Shown: positions 42,759 through 51,378 of the stretch, piece by piece
How the letters are laid out: every line of letters starts with the position of its first letter
Numbering within the stretch: position 1 is the stretch's first letter
DNA from: Nioella sp965215655
Lineage (GTDB): Bacteria; Pseudomonadota; Alphaproteobacteria; Rhodobacterales; Rhodobacteraceae
NCBI RefSeq assembly: GCF_965215655.1
Contig: NZ_OZ244111.1
Span: forward strand, 2,604,001 to 2,668,000
Direction: 5' to 3'
DNA: 64,000 nt
Notes under the pieces: generated by a model
The model's database searches: none
What the model was told of the DNA's origin: nothing
What the model saw: the letters and a program-made list of their open reading frames with translations, nothing else
Translations under genes and position numbers: made by a program

Positions 42759-44504
42759 ATGACCGGCGCGTTCCTTGACGTCGACAGCTCGATCACCGGC
42801 CGCCGGTGGGTCGGGCTGAACGCGGGCGAGGAACGGCTGGCCGAGGCGCTGGCCCAACAGGCCGACCTGCCGCCACCCGTGGCGCGGGTGCTGGCCCGCC
42901 GGGGCGTGGCGCCAGAGGCGGCCCAAAGCTTCCTCGCCCCTGCCCTGCGGGACCTGCTGCCCGACCCGCGATCCCTGAAAGACATGGAAACCGCCGCCGC
43001 GCGGTTCCTTCAGGCGGTGAAGGCCCGCGAGCGGATCGCCGTGTTCGCCGACTATGACGTCGACGGCGGCAGCTCCGCCGCGCTGCTGATCGACTGGCTG
43101 CGCCAGATGGGGCGAACCGCGACGCTCTATGTCCCGGACCGGATCGACGAGGGTTATGGCCCCAATGACGAGGCGATGGAAGCGCTGGCGCGGGACCATA
43201 GCCTCATCATCTGCGTCGATTGCGGGACGCTCGCGCACGGCCCGATCGCCGCCGCGAAAGGCGCGGATGTGATCGTGCTGGACCACCACCTGGGCGGCGC
43301 CGACCTGCCCGATTGCGTGGCCGTGGTGAACCCCAACCGGCAGGACGAGGATGGAACGCTCGGGCATCTCTGCGCCGCCGCTGTCGTCTTCCTGATGCTG
43401 GTCGAGGCCAACCGGCAGATGCGAACCGAGGGCACCACCGGCCCCGACCTGATGGCGATGCTCGACCTTGTGGCGCTGGCCACCGTCGCCGATGTTGCCC
43501 AACTGACCGGCGTCAATCGCGCATTCGTTCGTCAGGGGCTGACCGTGATGGCGCGGCGCAATCGCCCGGGTCTCGTGGCACTGTCCGATGTCGGGCGGCT
43601 GGATCGCGCGCCGTCCGCCTATCACCTTGGCTATGTGCTCGGCCCCCGCATCAACGCAGGCGGTCGGATCGGCAAGGCCGATCTGGGTGCGCGGCTGCTG
43701 TCCACCGCCGATATGGGCGAGGCGATGCAACTGGCCAAGCTGCTCGATGACCTCAACACCGACCGGCGAGAGATCGAGACCCGTGTCCGTGATGCCGCCC
43801 TCGAACAGGCCGAGGCGCGCGGGCTGGAGGCACCGCTGGTCTGGGCCGCCGAGGATGGCTGGCACCCCGGTGTCGTAGGCATCGTCGCGAGTCGGCTGAA
43901 GGAGGCCACCAACCGCCCCGCCGTGGTCATCGGCTTCGATAGCGACGAGGGCAAAGGCTCGGGCCGCTCCATCGCGGGCGTGGATCTTGGCGCGTCGATC
44001 CAGAAGCTGGCCGCTGAAGGGTTGATCACCAAGGGCGGCGGGCACCGGATGGCAGCGGGGCTCTCGCTGACACGCGCGCAACTCGAACCGGCCATGGAGC
44101 GCCTGTCAGACCTCCTGGCCCGCCAGGGCGCAGGCGATGCCGGCCCTGCCGATCTGCGCATTGACGGGCTGCTGATGCCGGGCGGGGCCACGATCGAGCT
44201 GATCGAGATGCTGGAAGCCGCAGGCCCATACGGCGCCGGTGCCTCTGCCCCGCGATTCGCCTTTCCCGCGCAGACCATCCGCTTCACCAAGCCCGTGGGC
44301 GACGGCCATCTGAAACTGAGCTTTTCCGACGGTGGCCCGGTGGTGATGGACGCCATCGCCTTCAACGCCCGCGCGACCGGGCTGTCCGATCTGCTGGAAA
44401 ACCACAATGGCCGCCCCTTTCACCTTGCCGGGCGCATCGAAGTGAACCACTGGAACGGTCGCCAAAGCGTGCAATTGAAGCTGGAAGACGCCGCCCCCGC
44501 CTGA
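42759..44504 (+). CDS. recJ: Single-stranded-DNA-specific exonuclease RecJ
   Basis: A 581-aa DHH-family 5'-3' exonuclease acting in recombination and mismatch repair. Motifs in order: VFADYDVDGGSSAALLIDWL, ICVDCGT, VLDHHLGG (the DHH), GPRINAGGRIGKADLGARLL, and the DHHA1 region LITKGGGHRMAAGLSL with GGGHxMA. The C-terminal OB-like domain (FHLAGRIEVNHWNGRQSVQLKLEDA) is intact. Ends just upstream of the tRNA-Glu gene into which the island inserted. Confidence 0.96.
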   Translation: MTGAFLDVDSSITGRRWVGLNAGEERLAEALAQQADLPPPVARVLARRGVAPEAAQSFLAPALRDLLPDPRSLKDMETAAARFLQAVKARERIAVFADYDVDGGSSAALLIDWLRQMGRTATLYVPDRIDEGYGPNDEAMEALARDHSLIICVDCGTLAHGPIAAAKGADVIVLDHHLGGADLPDCVAVVNPNRQDEDGTLGHLCAAAVVFLMLVEANRQMRTEGTTGPDLMAMLDLVALATVADVAQLTGVNRAFVRQGLTVMARRNRPGLVALSDVGRLDRAPSAYHLGYVLGPRINAGGRIGKADLGARLLSTADMGEAMQLAKLLDDLNTDRREIETRVRDAALEQAEARGLEAPLVWAAEDGWHPGVVGIVASRLKEATNRPAVVIGFDSDEGKGSGRSIAGVDLGASIQKLAAEGLITKGGGHRMAAGLSLTRAQLEPAMERLSDLLARQGAGDAGPADLRIDGLLMPGGATIELIEMLEAAGPYGAGASAPRFAFPAQTIRFTKPVGDGHLKLSFSDGGPVVMDAIAFNARATGLSDLLENHNGRPFHLAGRIEVNHWNGRQSVQLKLEDAAPA

Positions 44505-44507
44505 GCC

Positions 44508-44535
44508 GAAAAAAACTGCCACGGCAGCGCTTTTT
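44508..44535 (+). terminator. Terminator after recJ
   Basis: A-run, then CTGCC-AC-GGCAG hairpin (44516-44527), then CGC and TTTTT (44531-44535), 12 bp after the recJ stop. The stem is short. Confidence 0.55.
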
Positions 44536-44621
44536 CCCCTTGCGCGGCTCTTGGGCATTTCATAAACACCGCCTCACGCCAGACATGACGCGGTCTTGAC
44601 CGCCCGCTGGCAATCAAGAGT

Positions 44622-44696
44622 GGCCCGTTCGTCTATCGGTTAGGACGCCAGGTTTTCAACCTGGAAAGAGGGGTTCGATTCCCCTACGGGCTGCCA
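44622..44696 (+). tRNA. tRNA-Glu (anticodon TTC)
   Basis: A 75-nt sequence folds into a normal cloverleaf. The acceptor GGCCCGT pairs with ACGGGCT (one G-T pair) and is followed by discriminator G and encoded CCA. The anticodon stem CCAGG/CCTGG encloses TTTTCAA (anticodon TTC). The T arm is GGGG-TTCGATT-CCCC. It is intact on the left side of the island; its 3' end doubles as the integration core. Confidence 0.96.
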
Positions 44697-44705
44697 CTTC
44701 TTCCC
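44682..44705. repeat. attL: 24-bp core in the tRNA-Glu 3' end
   Basis: Left copy of the 24-bp direct repeat, identical to 60343-60366; flanking bases differ on both sides (C/G here, A/A at the right). It covers the T-arm 3' half, acceptor strand, CCA and 9 bp beyond. Confidence 0.9.
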
Positions 44706-44728
44706 GATTATTGTTGTATCCCATGTGG

Positions 44729-45814
44729 TTACTCCATCGTTTTGCTAACCTGATTGGGGTGGTTAGCAGATTTCGGGTTTCTTTCGTTGCTCTGGAGCTT
44801 TGCCAAAGCGCTCTTGGCTAGGTGCATCTGGTCCGACTTCGCCGTGTAGCGCCGAACCTCTCCATCCGTCTTGTGTCCGGTAATGGCCTTGATCTCATGT
44901 GGAGTGCATCCCGCCTCAGCCATCCGACGCGCACACGCCTTGCGCAGCCCATGCGCCGAACAGTGGGGCAGACCGGCTTCGTTGCAACGATCCCGGAACC
45001 AGTTTCCGAACCCCGCCGGTGTGAAAGGCCTGCCCTGCTCGGTCAAAAGGAACGTCCCTGCGTCCTTTGGCAGATCGGTCAGCGCAGCGTTGAGGTCGTT
45101 TGAGATCGGGATCAGCAGCGGTGTTTTGGTCTTTTGTTGCCGAACTGCGATGCAGTTGTCTGCAACATCGCCCCAACCCATCCGAACCATGTCCGAACGA
45201 CGCTGGCCCGTATCCAGCATGAGCATCAAGGCAAGGTAAGCCTTGGTGCCGAACGGATGGCGTTTGATGAATTGGGCAATCTCTGCTTCGGTCCATGTAT
45301 GATAGCCATCGCCACTGGAGATGAAGCCTTTCATCCCGCGCATCGGGTTCTGCTGGATCATGCCAATATCGACCGCGTAGTTTAGGATCATGCGCAGGCG
45401 CTTCATCAGGTTGTTGGCAGCCTCGGGTGTTGCGCACATTCGGCCCAAGATCGCTTCGGCGTGCTTGCGCTCGAATTTGGAAACCGGTCGGTCCCCATGC
45501 TTCTTGCAGAACCCTTCGAGAACCCGCTTGTAGTTTGATCTCGTGGTCGGGCTGAGCCGCATGAACAGTGATGAGCCAAAGTAGAGCCGCAGGAGCGTGT
45601 TGAAATCATCCTTGCGGCCCTGCTGGGGTGACGACGTACGTCGCACCGTCTGGCCCTGCGTCGCTGCGACATATGCAGCAAGGAACTCGGGGCTGCTGAT
45701 CGGTAGTGGCAAGCGGATGCGTTTCCCTCGTGGGGGCGTGTAGTAAGCATAGGGCCTGCCGTGACGGCTATTGTAGATGTGGACATATTTGAAACGGACT
45801 TCTTGCCTGGCCAT
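44729..45814 (-). CDS. Tyrosine-recombinase integrase of the island
   Basis: A 361-aa phage-type integrase (start MARQEVRFKYVHIYN, GAGGAG upstream). The N-terminal arm- and core-binding region includes RGKRIRLPLPISSPEFLAAYVAA and a SAM-like segment (TRSNYKRVLEGFCKKHGDRPVSKFERKHAEAILG). The catalytic domain has Arg in DTGQRRSDMVRMGW, Lys in QQKTKTPLLIPI, HGLRKACARRMAEAG (HxxR) and the nucleophile Tyr in GEVRRYTAKS. It lies 23 bp inside attL, the expected place for the recombinase that inserted the island. Its start is 1 bp from the end of the upstream small gene. Confidence 0.93.
   Translation of the reverse strand: MARQEVRFKYVHIYNSRHGRPYAYYTPPRGKRIRLPLPISSPEFLAAYVAATQGQTVRRTSSPQQGRKDDFNTLLRLYFGSSLFMRLSPTTRSNYKRVLEGFCKKHGDRPVSKFERKHAEAILGRMCATPEAANNLMKRLRMILNYAVDIGMIQQNPMRGMKGFISSGDGYHTWTEAEIAQFIKRHPFGTKAYLALMLMLDTGQRRSDMVRMGWGDVADNCIAVRQQKTKTPLLIPISNDLNAALTDLPKDAGTFLLTEQGRPFTPAGFGNWFRDRCNEAGLPHCSAHGLRKACARRMAEAGCTPHEIKAITGHKTDGEVRRYTAKSDQMHLAKSALAKLQSNERNPKSANHPNQVSKTME
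44743..44769. repeat. Candidate integrase arm sites at the left end
   Basis: TGCTAACC (44743-44750) and its inverse GGTTAGCAG (44761-44769) lie 38-64 bp inside attL, overlapping the end of the integrase gene. The same GGTTAGCAG motif occurs twice just inside attR. Confidence 0.5.
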
Positions 45815-45815
45815 G

Positions 45816-46091
45816 TCACAACTCCTCATCCCACGGGTTATCTTCGGCTTTGGCCGCCGTCTGATCCGGCAGCACGATGTCGATACGAAAGGAACCATCC
45901 GGACGGACGTGAACCGCAGATGGCGTTTTTCCCTGACCGGCGATCAGCGTCATGGCCCGCTTGACCTCCACCACAGAGAACTTCTTCCTGAGGGCTTGTT
46001 TGCTGACCGTTCGCGTCCAGTTCATGCGTCTGACCGTCGAAGGCTTGCCCGGCGGTAGGTGTTTCGAAGTCCAAGTTGGGTTCTCTGCCAT
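45816..46091 (-). CDS. Small protein upstream of integrase, possible excisionase
   Basis: A 91-aa protein with its stop 1 bp before the integrase start. The middle section (RTVSKQALRKKFSVVEVKRAMTLIAGQGKTPSAVHVRPDGSFRIDIV) contains a plausible helix-turn-helix followed by a small beta hairpin with basic residues, as in excisionases or integrase-linked DNA-binding proteins. No cysteines and no clear family match. Translational coupling to the integrase supports a role in island excision or integrase control (inference). Confidence 0.6.
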   Translation of the reverse strand: MAENPTWTSKHLPPGKPSTVRRMNWTRTVSKQALRKKFSVVEVKRAMTLIAGQGKTPSAVHVRPDGSFRIDIVLPDQTAAKAEDNPWDEEL

Positions 46092-46093
46092 CG

Positions 46094-46243
46094 CTACCCC
46101 CTCCCGTGCTTGGTGGCGGATCGCAGGATATGGTTCAGCTCACCAGTCATGGTGCGACCGTTGCGCTCAGCCCGCGCACGAAGACCGTCTTTAATCTTCA
46201 TGCTCGTCCTGAAAATGATCTTTGTGCTCGTTTGATCCTTCAT
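46094..46243 (-). CDS. Arc-like ribbon-helix-helix protein, 49 aa
   Basis: Translation from the ATG at 46243 gives 49 residues: a beta strand (TKIIFRTSMKIKD) followed by two helices (GLRARAERNGRTMTGELNHILRSA), the Arc/MetJ ribbon-helix-helix pattern in which the strand pair reads DNA. GGAGTGAT precedes the start. It ends 3 bp before the start of the 91-aa gene. It is divergent from a second ribbon-helix-helix gene, and the shared control region contains three identical-type operators. Confidence 0.75.
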   Translation of the reverse strand: MKDQTSTKIIFRTSMKIKDGLRARAERNGRTMTGELNHILRSATKHGRG

Positions 46244-46261
46244 GATCACTCCTTGCGTATA

Positions 46262-46336
46262 GTATGGCTAGGTGCCATACTTTTGATATGGCGCGCTGCC
46301 ATACTGGTCAAGGAAAAATTATGGCACATTGCCATA
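46262..46336. promoter_or_regulatory. Three TATGGC-N5-GCCATA operators
   Basis: Three inverted repeats with a constant 5-bp spacer: 46263-46279 (arms extend to 7 bp, GTATGGC/GCCATAC, 46262-46280), 46287-46303 and 46320-46336. They fill the region between the divergent ribbon-helix-helix genes (starts at 46243 and 46351). Centre spacings are 24 and 33 bp. Confidence 0.8.
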
Positions 46337-46350
46337 TCATGGGTGTTTCA

Positions 46351-46656
46351 ATGGGAAGAAAACCGAGTGCGGCCCAAGACAAGTTCATCGTGCGCCTGCC
46401 TGATGGCATGCGAGAACAATTGAAAGCAGCCGCAGAAGGAAATGGCAGGTCGATGACATCGGAGGTGGTGGAACGCCTAAGAGCATCATTCGAGAAGGAA
46501 GAAGCTCAACATGTGCCAGACTTCACTGCTGCCGTCCTTGTGGAGACTGTGGAGCAAGAGTTTCAAACGCTTCGGAACAAAATCAGCGCTTTGGAAGAGG
46601 CTCAGAGCATGCTAATCCAAGAACTCAGGCAACATATGGCGAAGAAGCCCGGCTGA
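46351..46656 (+). CDS. Arc-family ribbon-helix-helix regulator with coiled-coil tail
   Basis: A 101-aa protein starting MGRKPSAAQDKFIVRLPDGM. The strand DKFIVRLPD and helices REQLKAAAEGNGRSMTSEVVERLRASF form an Arc-type DNA-binding domain. The C-terminal part (ETVEQEFQTLRNKISALEEAQSMLIQELRQHM) predicts a coiled coil for higher oligomers. In-frame ATGs upstream (from 46264) arise from the operator repeats and are not used here. It most likely binds those operators and controls itself and the opposite gene set leading to the integrase. Confidence 0.8.
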   Translation: MGRKPSAAQDKFIVRLPDGMREQLKAAAEGNGRSMTSEVVERLRASFEKEEAQHVPDFTAAVLVETVEQEFQTLRNKISALEEAQSMLIQELRQHMAKKPG

Positions 46657-46759
46657 CGACGCGGTAGATCGCCTAGGCTCCATCTAGACTGCCGGTATGC
46701 CTTGTCGTGGGTGAAGTGGTACCTACGAGTTAATCGTCGCTGTGCATGGCTGTGAGTGC

Positions 46760-47554
46760 CTATTCGGACCACGCGGGGACCGGACCAGTCGCTGAGAAGG
46801 TCAGCATGTAGGTTTCTGCGGCGGACAGGTCGGCGTTTTCGAGGCATCGAAGCACCGCACGTCTGGCTGCTTGAAACAGCATGGGGTTCTGTTGGTTTCC
46901 AACCTGATCAACGACTACCCGGTCTTGGTCGGTGCGCACTGCAACGGTTACGCTTCCAGCCAACCCGGTTCCTGCCGTCCAACACGCATTTACTGCGGAC
47001 GCTACATGATGGGAGGGCGTTGCGGGACCGATCACTATCTCGGTCGCAGCGGGGTCAAACGTGAACACGTAGCTGCCATTTGGAAGCGTGTTTTCGGCAA
47101 TGCCACATGTCCGTATCGCCCGCGTCGCTGTCGCATATACCCTCTGCGCTTGAGCGCGATCCAATCCCACGGGAACGTAGTCCTGCAAACGGTCCAGCTG
47201 TATACGATTGCCAGAAATGTCTACAAGGAGAAGTAATTGTCCCTGTCCCCGAATGCCTTCAAGGCTATCGGTTTCGCTTCCTCGACCGGCTTCGAACCCC
47301 GGTTGCGCCCGGATCATGGCCCAACAGTCGGCCAGAAACTCTGTAGCTATGACTTCTGGCACTGCATCGACGCCCAATTCGGCGGCAGCATTCGACAATG
47401 GCTGGTTCTCAGGCGGTGCCTCGGCAACAGGCACACCTTGGTCCACCCACCGGAGCAGATAGAACATCGCCGTCCCGAGGATCGCGATCCAAAGGAACAC
47501 TCCTAGAACCATTTGCCGCCTCGTCCGGGCAACTCCGTCGCGAACCTCCTTCAT
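46760..47554 (-). CDS. Single-pass membrane protein with two TolA-C-like domains
   Basis: A 264-aa protein starting MKEVRDGVARTRRQ (GGAG upstream), with one membrane helix at ~16-36 (MVLGVFLWIAILGTAMFYLL) and a periplasmic part. Two repeats follow, each opening with Cys-Trp and closing with Arg-Cys or Arg-x-Cys about 50-70 residues later: DCWAMIRAQPG to AIRTCGI, and ACWTAGTGLAG to AVLRCLE. Each has a strand such as SVTVAVRTDQDRVVVDQV and resembles the TolA/TonB C-terminal fold. Divergent from an XRE repressor with operators between. Function unknown; a TolA mimic affecting phage or colicin entry is one idea. Confidence 0.65.
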   Translation of the reverse strand: MKEVRDGVARTRRQMVLGVFLWIAILGTAMFYLLRWVDQGVPVAEAPPENQPLSNAAAELGVDAVPEVIATEFLADCWAMIRAQPGFEAGRGSETDSLEGIRGQGQLLLLVDISGNRIQLDRLQDYVPVGLDRAQAQRVYATATRAIRTCGIAENTLPNGSYVFTFDPAATEIVIGPATPSHHVASAVNACWTAGTGLAGSVTVAVRTDQDRVVVDQVGNQQNPMLFQAARRAVLRCLENADLSAAETYMLTFSATGPVPAWSE

Positions 47555-47567
47555 CTGCACTCCATAA

Positions 47568-47639
47568 AGAACATTTTGTTCCTTACTGTATGCCCATAAC
47601 ATTCATGGCGAAAATGAAATTCTCAGAACAAAACGTTCT
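47568..47639. promoter_or_regulatory. Operator pair AGAAC-N5-GTTC(T/C)
   Basis: AGAACATTTTGTTCC (47568-47582) and AGAACAAAACGTTCT (47625-47639) share arms and spacing; centres are 57 bp apart. One lies 14 bp before the TolA-like start, the other ends 2 bp before the XRE start, so binding of the XRE protein could shut both genes. Confidence 0.7.
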
Positions 47640-47641
47640 GG

Positions 47642-47980
47642 ATGGAAATTTTCGCAAATAGACTACGGGAGAGGGCAGAACAGCTCGGCATCTCGAATGC
47701 AGAAGCCGCGCGTCGGTGTGGGCTGAACGAACGGCGGTATGCGCACTACACTCAGGGCGTCCGCGAACCGGACCTCCGAACGCTCGTCAACATCGCTCGC
47801 ACTCTTGAAACTTCGCCAGACTACCTGCTCGGGGCATCCGACCCCGAACCCCAGGGCGAGACCAGCCTGCTTCTCGACCGCCTGATGTCCGCTGCCCGCA
47901 TCTTGAGGAAACCGCAACTCATGACGGTCGTCACACAGACGGAGGCCCTTGCGGCGGAAACCGCCAAAGAGAAGCCCTGA
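47642..47980 (+). CDS. XRE/Cro-CI family regulator
   Basis: A 112-aa protein with an N-terminal helix-turn-helix of the XRE family (FANRLRERAEQLGISNAEAARRCGLNERRYAHYTQGVREPDLRTLVNIARTLETSPDYLLG) and a short C-terminal helical region (LLLDRLMSAARILRKPQLMTVVTQTEALAAE). No peptidase motif, so it is not a LexA/CI-type self-cleaving repressor. The start codon nearly abuts an operator-like palindrome and lacks a strong ribosome site, which suggests tight autoregulation or a leaderless message. Confidence 0.85.
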   Translation: MEIFANRLRERAEQLGISNAEAARRCGLNERRYAHYTQGVREPDLRTLVNIARTLETSPDYLLGASDPEPQGETSLLLDRLMSAARILRKPQLMTVVTQTEALAAETAKEKP

Positions 47981-48310
47981 ATTTTTCCGTCAATTTCGTG
48001 CGTGTGACATGTCCGTTGGGATCGGCTGCCCCAACCAGCCCCGAAATTCATGAAACCAATAGCTGATGTACTTCTACACGGCGGGGCTGACGGGCAAAGC
48101 TCTTGGAGCTATAGCCCAATCTCGATTTCTGACGAGACAGGGATTTCGCCTGACACAATTGCGCGGATGGCCGTATGCAAGGTTACTGCCTCGTTGGCGG
48201 TCTTAACTGAAACAACCAAGGCATATCGCGTCTTTTGCTGCCGTGTGGCGGTATCTGCGCGGTTCTTCCACCAACCGCCAACCGGCTTAATGCAGAGCAT
48301 ATTTCGCGCT

Positions 48311-49081
48311 AGGGTCTATTCCATCTGAGTAGTTCTGAGAGTATGCTAAGGTGCTCTAATGGCTCAGAAAAACCGGTATCTGTTTCGGGGGAGAATTTCG
48401 GAGCGGAAATTCCGCGATCTTCTGCGGCTTTTTGCGCTCGACATCACCGCCGACCGGGCGGCTGTTCTGACCGGCTTGAACCACAAGACGGCTGCCGCGC
48501 TCTACGGGCTTCTGAGGCTCAGGATGGCCGAGCTGGCGCAGCAGGACTGCCCCTTCCGCGGCCAGGTGGAGCTGGACGAGAGCTACTTCGGGCCGACCCG
48601 TCAGCACGGCAAGCCCGGTCTCGGCAAGGGGCGCGGGGTCAAAGGCAAGGTACCGGTCTTCGGCATCCTCGAACGGGGTGGAAGGGTACATTACCAGATC
48701 GTGAAAAACTGTTCGAAAACAACGCTTCTGGCCATCATCGAAGGCCGTGTAGAGCTCTCGGCGGAGGTCGTCACCGACGGGTTCCGCAGCTACGACGGGC
48801 TGGTCGAAGCGGGCTTCAAGCGCCACCACAGGATCAACAAATACTGGCAGCGCGACCGCCCTGTCTTCTCCGAGAACGGCGTCCATATCAACGGCATCGA
48901 GAGCTTCTGGAGCTACGCCAAACGCCGCCACGCAAAGTTCAACGGCCTGAGAAAAACCAGCTTCCCGACCTTCCTCAAGGAAACCGAATTCCGCTTCAAC
49001 GCGCGAGAAAAGGACCTCTACAAGATCCTCCTCAAATCGTGCAGAATGAAACCGCTCAGACGCTGAGCTGGAATAGACCCT
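48311..49081 (+). mobile_element. IS1595-family insertion sequence, 771 bp
   Basis: Ends carry inverted repeats AGGGTCTATTCCA(T/G)CT(G/C)AG, 17 of 19 identical. A 6-bp direct duplication CGCGCT flanks it (48305-48310 and 49082-49087). It contains one transposase gene and interrupts the S8 protease gene. The duplication is exact, suggesting recent insertion; an 8-bp duplication is more usual for the family. Confidence 0.88.
48359..49066 (+). CDS. IS1595-family (ISXO2-like) transposase
   Basis: A 235-aa DDE-type transposase. VELDESYFGP carries the first Asp, VVTDGFRSYDGL the second, and HINGIESFWSYAKRRHAKFNG the IS1595-type terminal acidic residue and following basic stretch. The N-terminal zinc-ribbon seen in longer relatives is reduced, as in the IS1016 subgroup. 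The gene fills the IS and appears complete, so the element may still move. Confidence 0.9.
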   Translation: MAQKNRYLFRGRISERKFRDLLRLFALDITADRAAVLTGLNHKTAAALYGLLRLRMAELAQQDCPFRGQVELDESYFGPTRQHGKPGLGKGRGVKGKVPVFGILERGGRVHYQIVKNCSKTTLLAIIEGRVELSAEVVTDGFRSYDGLVEAGFKRHHRINKYWQRDRPVFSENGVHINGIESFWSYAKRRHAKFNGLRKTSFPTFLKETEFRFNAREKDLYKILLKSCRMKPLRR

Positions 49082-51378
49082 CGCGCTAATAGCCACGCGG
49101 CTGGCCCTTTCCATTCGTTGCAGTGCAGCGATCCGGACGGCGTGCCATCAGGAAAGCGCCAATTGTCGGTGTCCGATTGCGTGGGGGGCTTGCGTCGCGG
49201 GTCTGCTCGCTCTTCGACATTCACCCTCTTTTTGAATTCATCAGTGCTTTCCATCCGGCGTTTCAAGTCGAACCGCAAGCCGAACGACTGATACCGATAT
49301 GGATCGAGCGAAGCCAACGCTCCGGGGTTTGGATCAACAAAGTATGACAAGGTGATCTTCAGTCTCACCTCCTCATCCCCTAGCGCTTCAAATGCCTGTC
49401 GCGGCCAGGGCAAGTCGTAGTAGTGGCAATCTTTGAAACCCGTGGCGCCATAGGGCTGGATTTCGGACTGCGCCACCAGAGCGAGATGGTTCTCAGCAGA
49501 AGCAATTGCACGCTCATACGTGGGCACACCGTATCCGAAGTGCCGCAACAGCTTTGCAGCGTCGGTTTTCCCTAAGGGGTCTAGCGCAAACCGCATCTTG
49601 TCTGTCCACTCGGCACCGTGGACCATCAAGGCACGGATAGTCTCCGGCCAGTATTCAGGCTTGGCCGCCATCAAGCGGCACGCCAGTCGCGCAGCTTCGG
49701 CTGTGGCCGCGCTTGTAGCACGAAACGGCACCAACGGACGCCGGTCAACTTCGGGACCAGACGTTGCGACCGAAAGAGAGGTTGTATCGACAACGGTGGT
49801 TCGGGAAGCATCCACAGCGCGGTTTCCAGCTTCCATGACAATGTCGGGTTTGATCGGCCTATTGCGCCCTGTCGTCCATAGCGTCGAAGTCCTCGTGAAA
49901 GGGCTAAGGTCGCCCGCTTCGGCAAGCGGCGAATGGTCGGCCAATTCGGGTTCGGCAATGTGGATTTTGTCAGTGTAGCCACCAACGGTTACGACATTCC
50001 AAGCCTGTGCCGGGTCCTCTATCGGATAAGTGTCCGAGGGTTGCACCTCGTTCAACATGATCGGGTTGGGCGCATTTCCTGCGGAAACGACAATAAGGCG
50101 TCTGGGTGCCCTTTCGTCATCCATTGTGACGCCCGCCGCCTCTTGGTCAAGCGCGGCGCTCCATGTTGAAGGCTGTGTCCCTGAGATGTCTTCATTAGTA
50201 ACCGCCATGCAGAAAATGCGGCGGCGTTCTGGTCGCCCGATTTCCGCAAGGCTGACGGCAGACTTCGTGATTGGGCCGTAGAAGCGCTCTTCGGGCTTTT
50301 CCATTCCCGGAGGTGGAAGGATTTTTACACTCTCAAGTCTGTGGGCCAGTTTAACCGGATTGCTATCAGCCAGCTTCGGCACAAGGTCGCCGTGCAGAGC
50401 GATCCCAGCCATTTGTGTTCCATGACCAGGACGCGGACCGGTATCGTCTACCCCCCATTCCGGACGAACACTGTAAAGGTCTGCGGGCGAAAGAGCTGGT
50501 TCAATCAGACTATGCGCACGATTGACGCCACTGTCCAAAAGGCAAACCGCAGGAACCTCTGCACCGGGCCATTCGATCCGGTCCGCAAGATCGTCGGTCC
50601 ATTCAAACTGTTCATCAGGATTGAGGTCATCAATGAAGAAATGCGGAGTATCCGTGGCTCGCCGAAGTTCCGTGATCGAAAACCGCGCAAATAGCATCAA
50701 CTCGATGGTAGCGCGCGCGGCAAGAACGGGAACAACCACGTGTTCTGGAAACACCAAACGCTGTTCCTTTGGAGCGCATCGTGCATCGAGCTTTTCAGCC
50801 AAAGCATCGAGAGCATTCTCTGCCGACTTGATGCACCACACCTCCCACCAGATCGTATCGTCGGGGTCTTGCGGCAGCGCTTCCAGATCATCTGTCCAGA
50901 AGGTTTCGAGACGGGCCTTTCTGATGGCCTCAATCGGTTCAACGAATGACTTGTATGGCGGGTTTTGACCTTTTTCAGTCAGATCGCCCGACTGGTAGTC
51001 GGCCAGAATGCTTTCAAGTACCGGCTTTGCGTCCTCAGGAACAAACAGGCCAACGACCCGAGTATCGGAGGCTCCCAGCTTTGCAGAAGCTGGTTTCAGA
51101 TGGCTTTTCTTCCTCTCCAGACTATCCGGGCTGGCGTTCGGTCTAAGCTCGACTTCCAAATAGACACCGGCAGCGGGAGATACCCGTTCATCGCGCGGAC
51201 GATCTTGCTCAAAGTCGTTTGCTGCCTGCGAGAACTGCCCTCGGAGCATTGCGCCATGCTGCTGGCGGTCCCGAGGAGGAGGGCTTCCGGGAAAACGCTC
51301 ATTCGTGGACTTGAAGTCCGCGCGCTCCCGTCTGCTTTCGATGTTGATATGCGGTAAGGAGTACTTGGATGCCATCTA

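Larger units (their letters stand above)
48109..51375 (-). pseudogene. S8 (subtilisin-like) protease, IetS-like, split by an IS element
   Basis: An S8 protease with Asp281 (VCLLDSGV), His318 (RPGHGTQMAGI) and Ser555 (FRATSAATAEAA). After Arg765 the frame runs into the IS and ends 20 codons later at 49018. Removing the IS and one 6-bp target copy restores an open frame whose last 64 residues (from NMLCIKPVGGWW) lie at 48303-48109, giving an intact length of 829. The first ~270 residues are helical and unassigned. It starts 3 bp after an AAA ATPase gene, the IetA-IetS arrangement described for phage defence. The truncated product keeps the whole triad, so partial activity is possible. Confidence 0.85.

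Noticed and set aside
42141..44081. 646-codon minus-strand open frame opposite glpX and recJ
   Set aside because: Antisense to two well-recognised enzymes; low-complexity translation.
48050..48328. 92-codon plus-strand gene before the IS
   Set aside because: Lies antisense to the restored protease C-terminus and runs into the IS end; no ribosome site.
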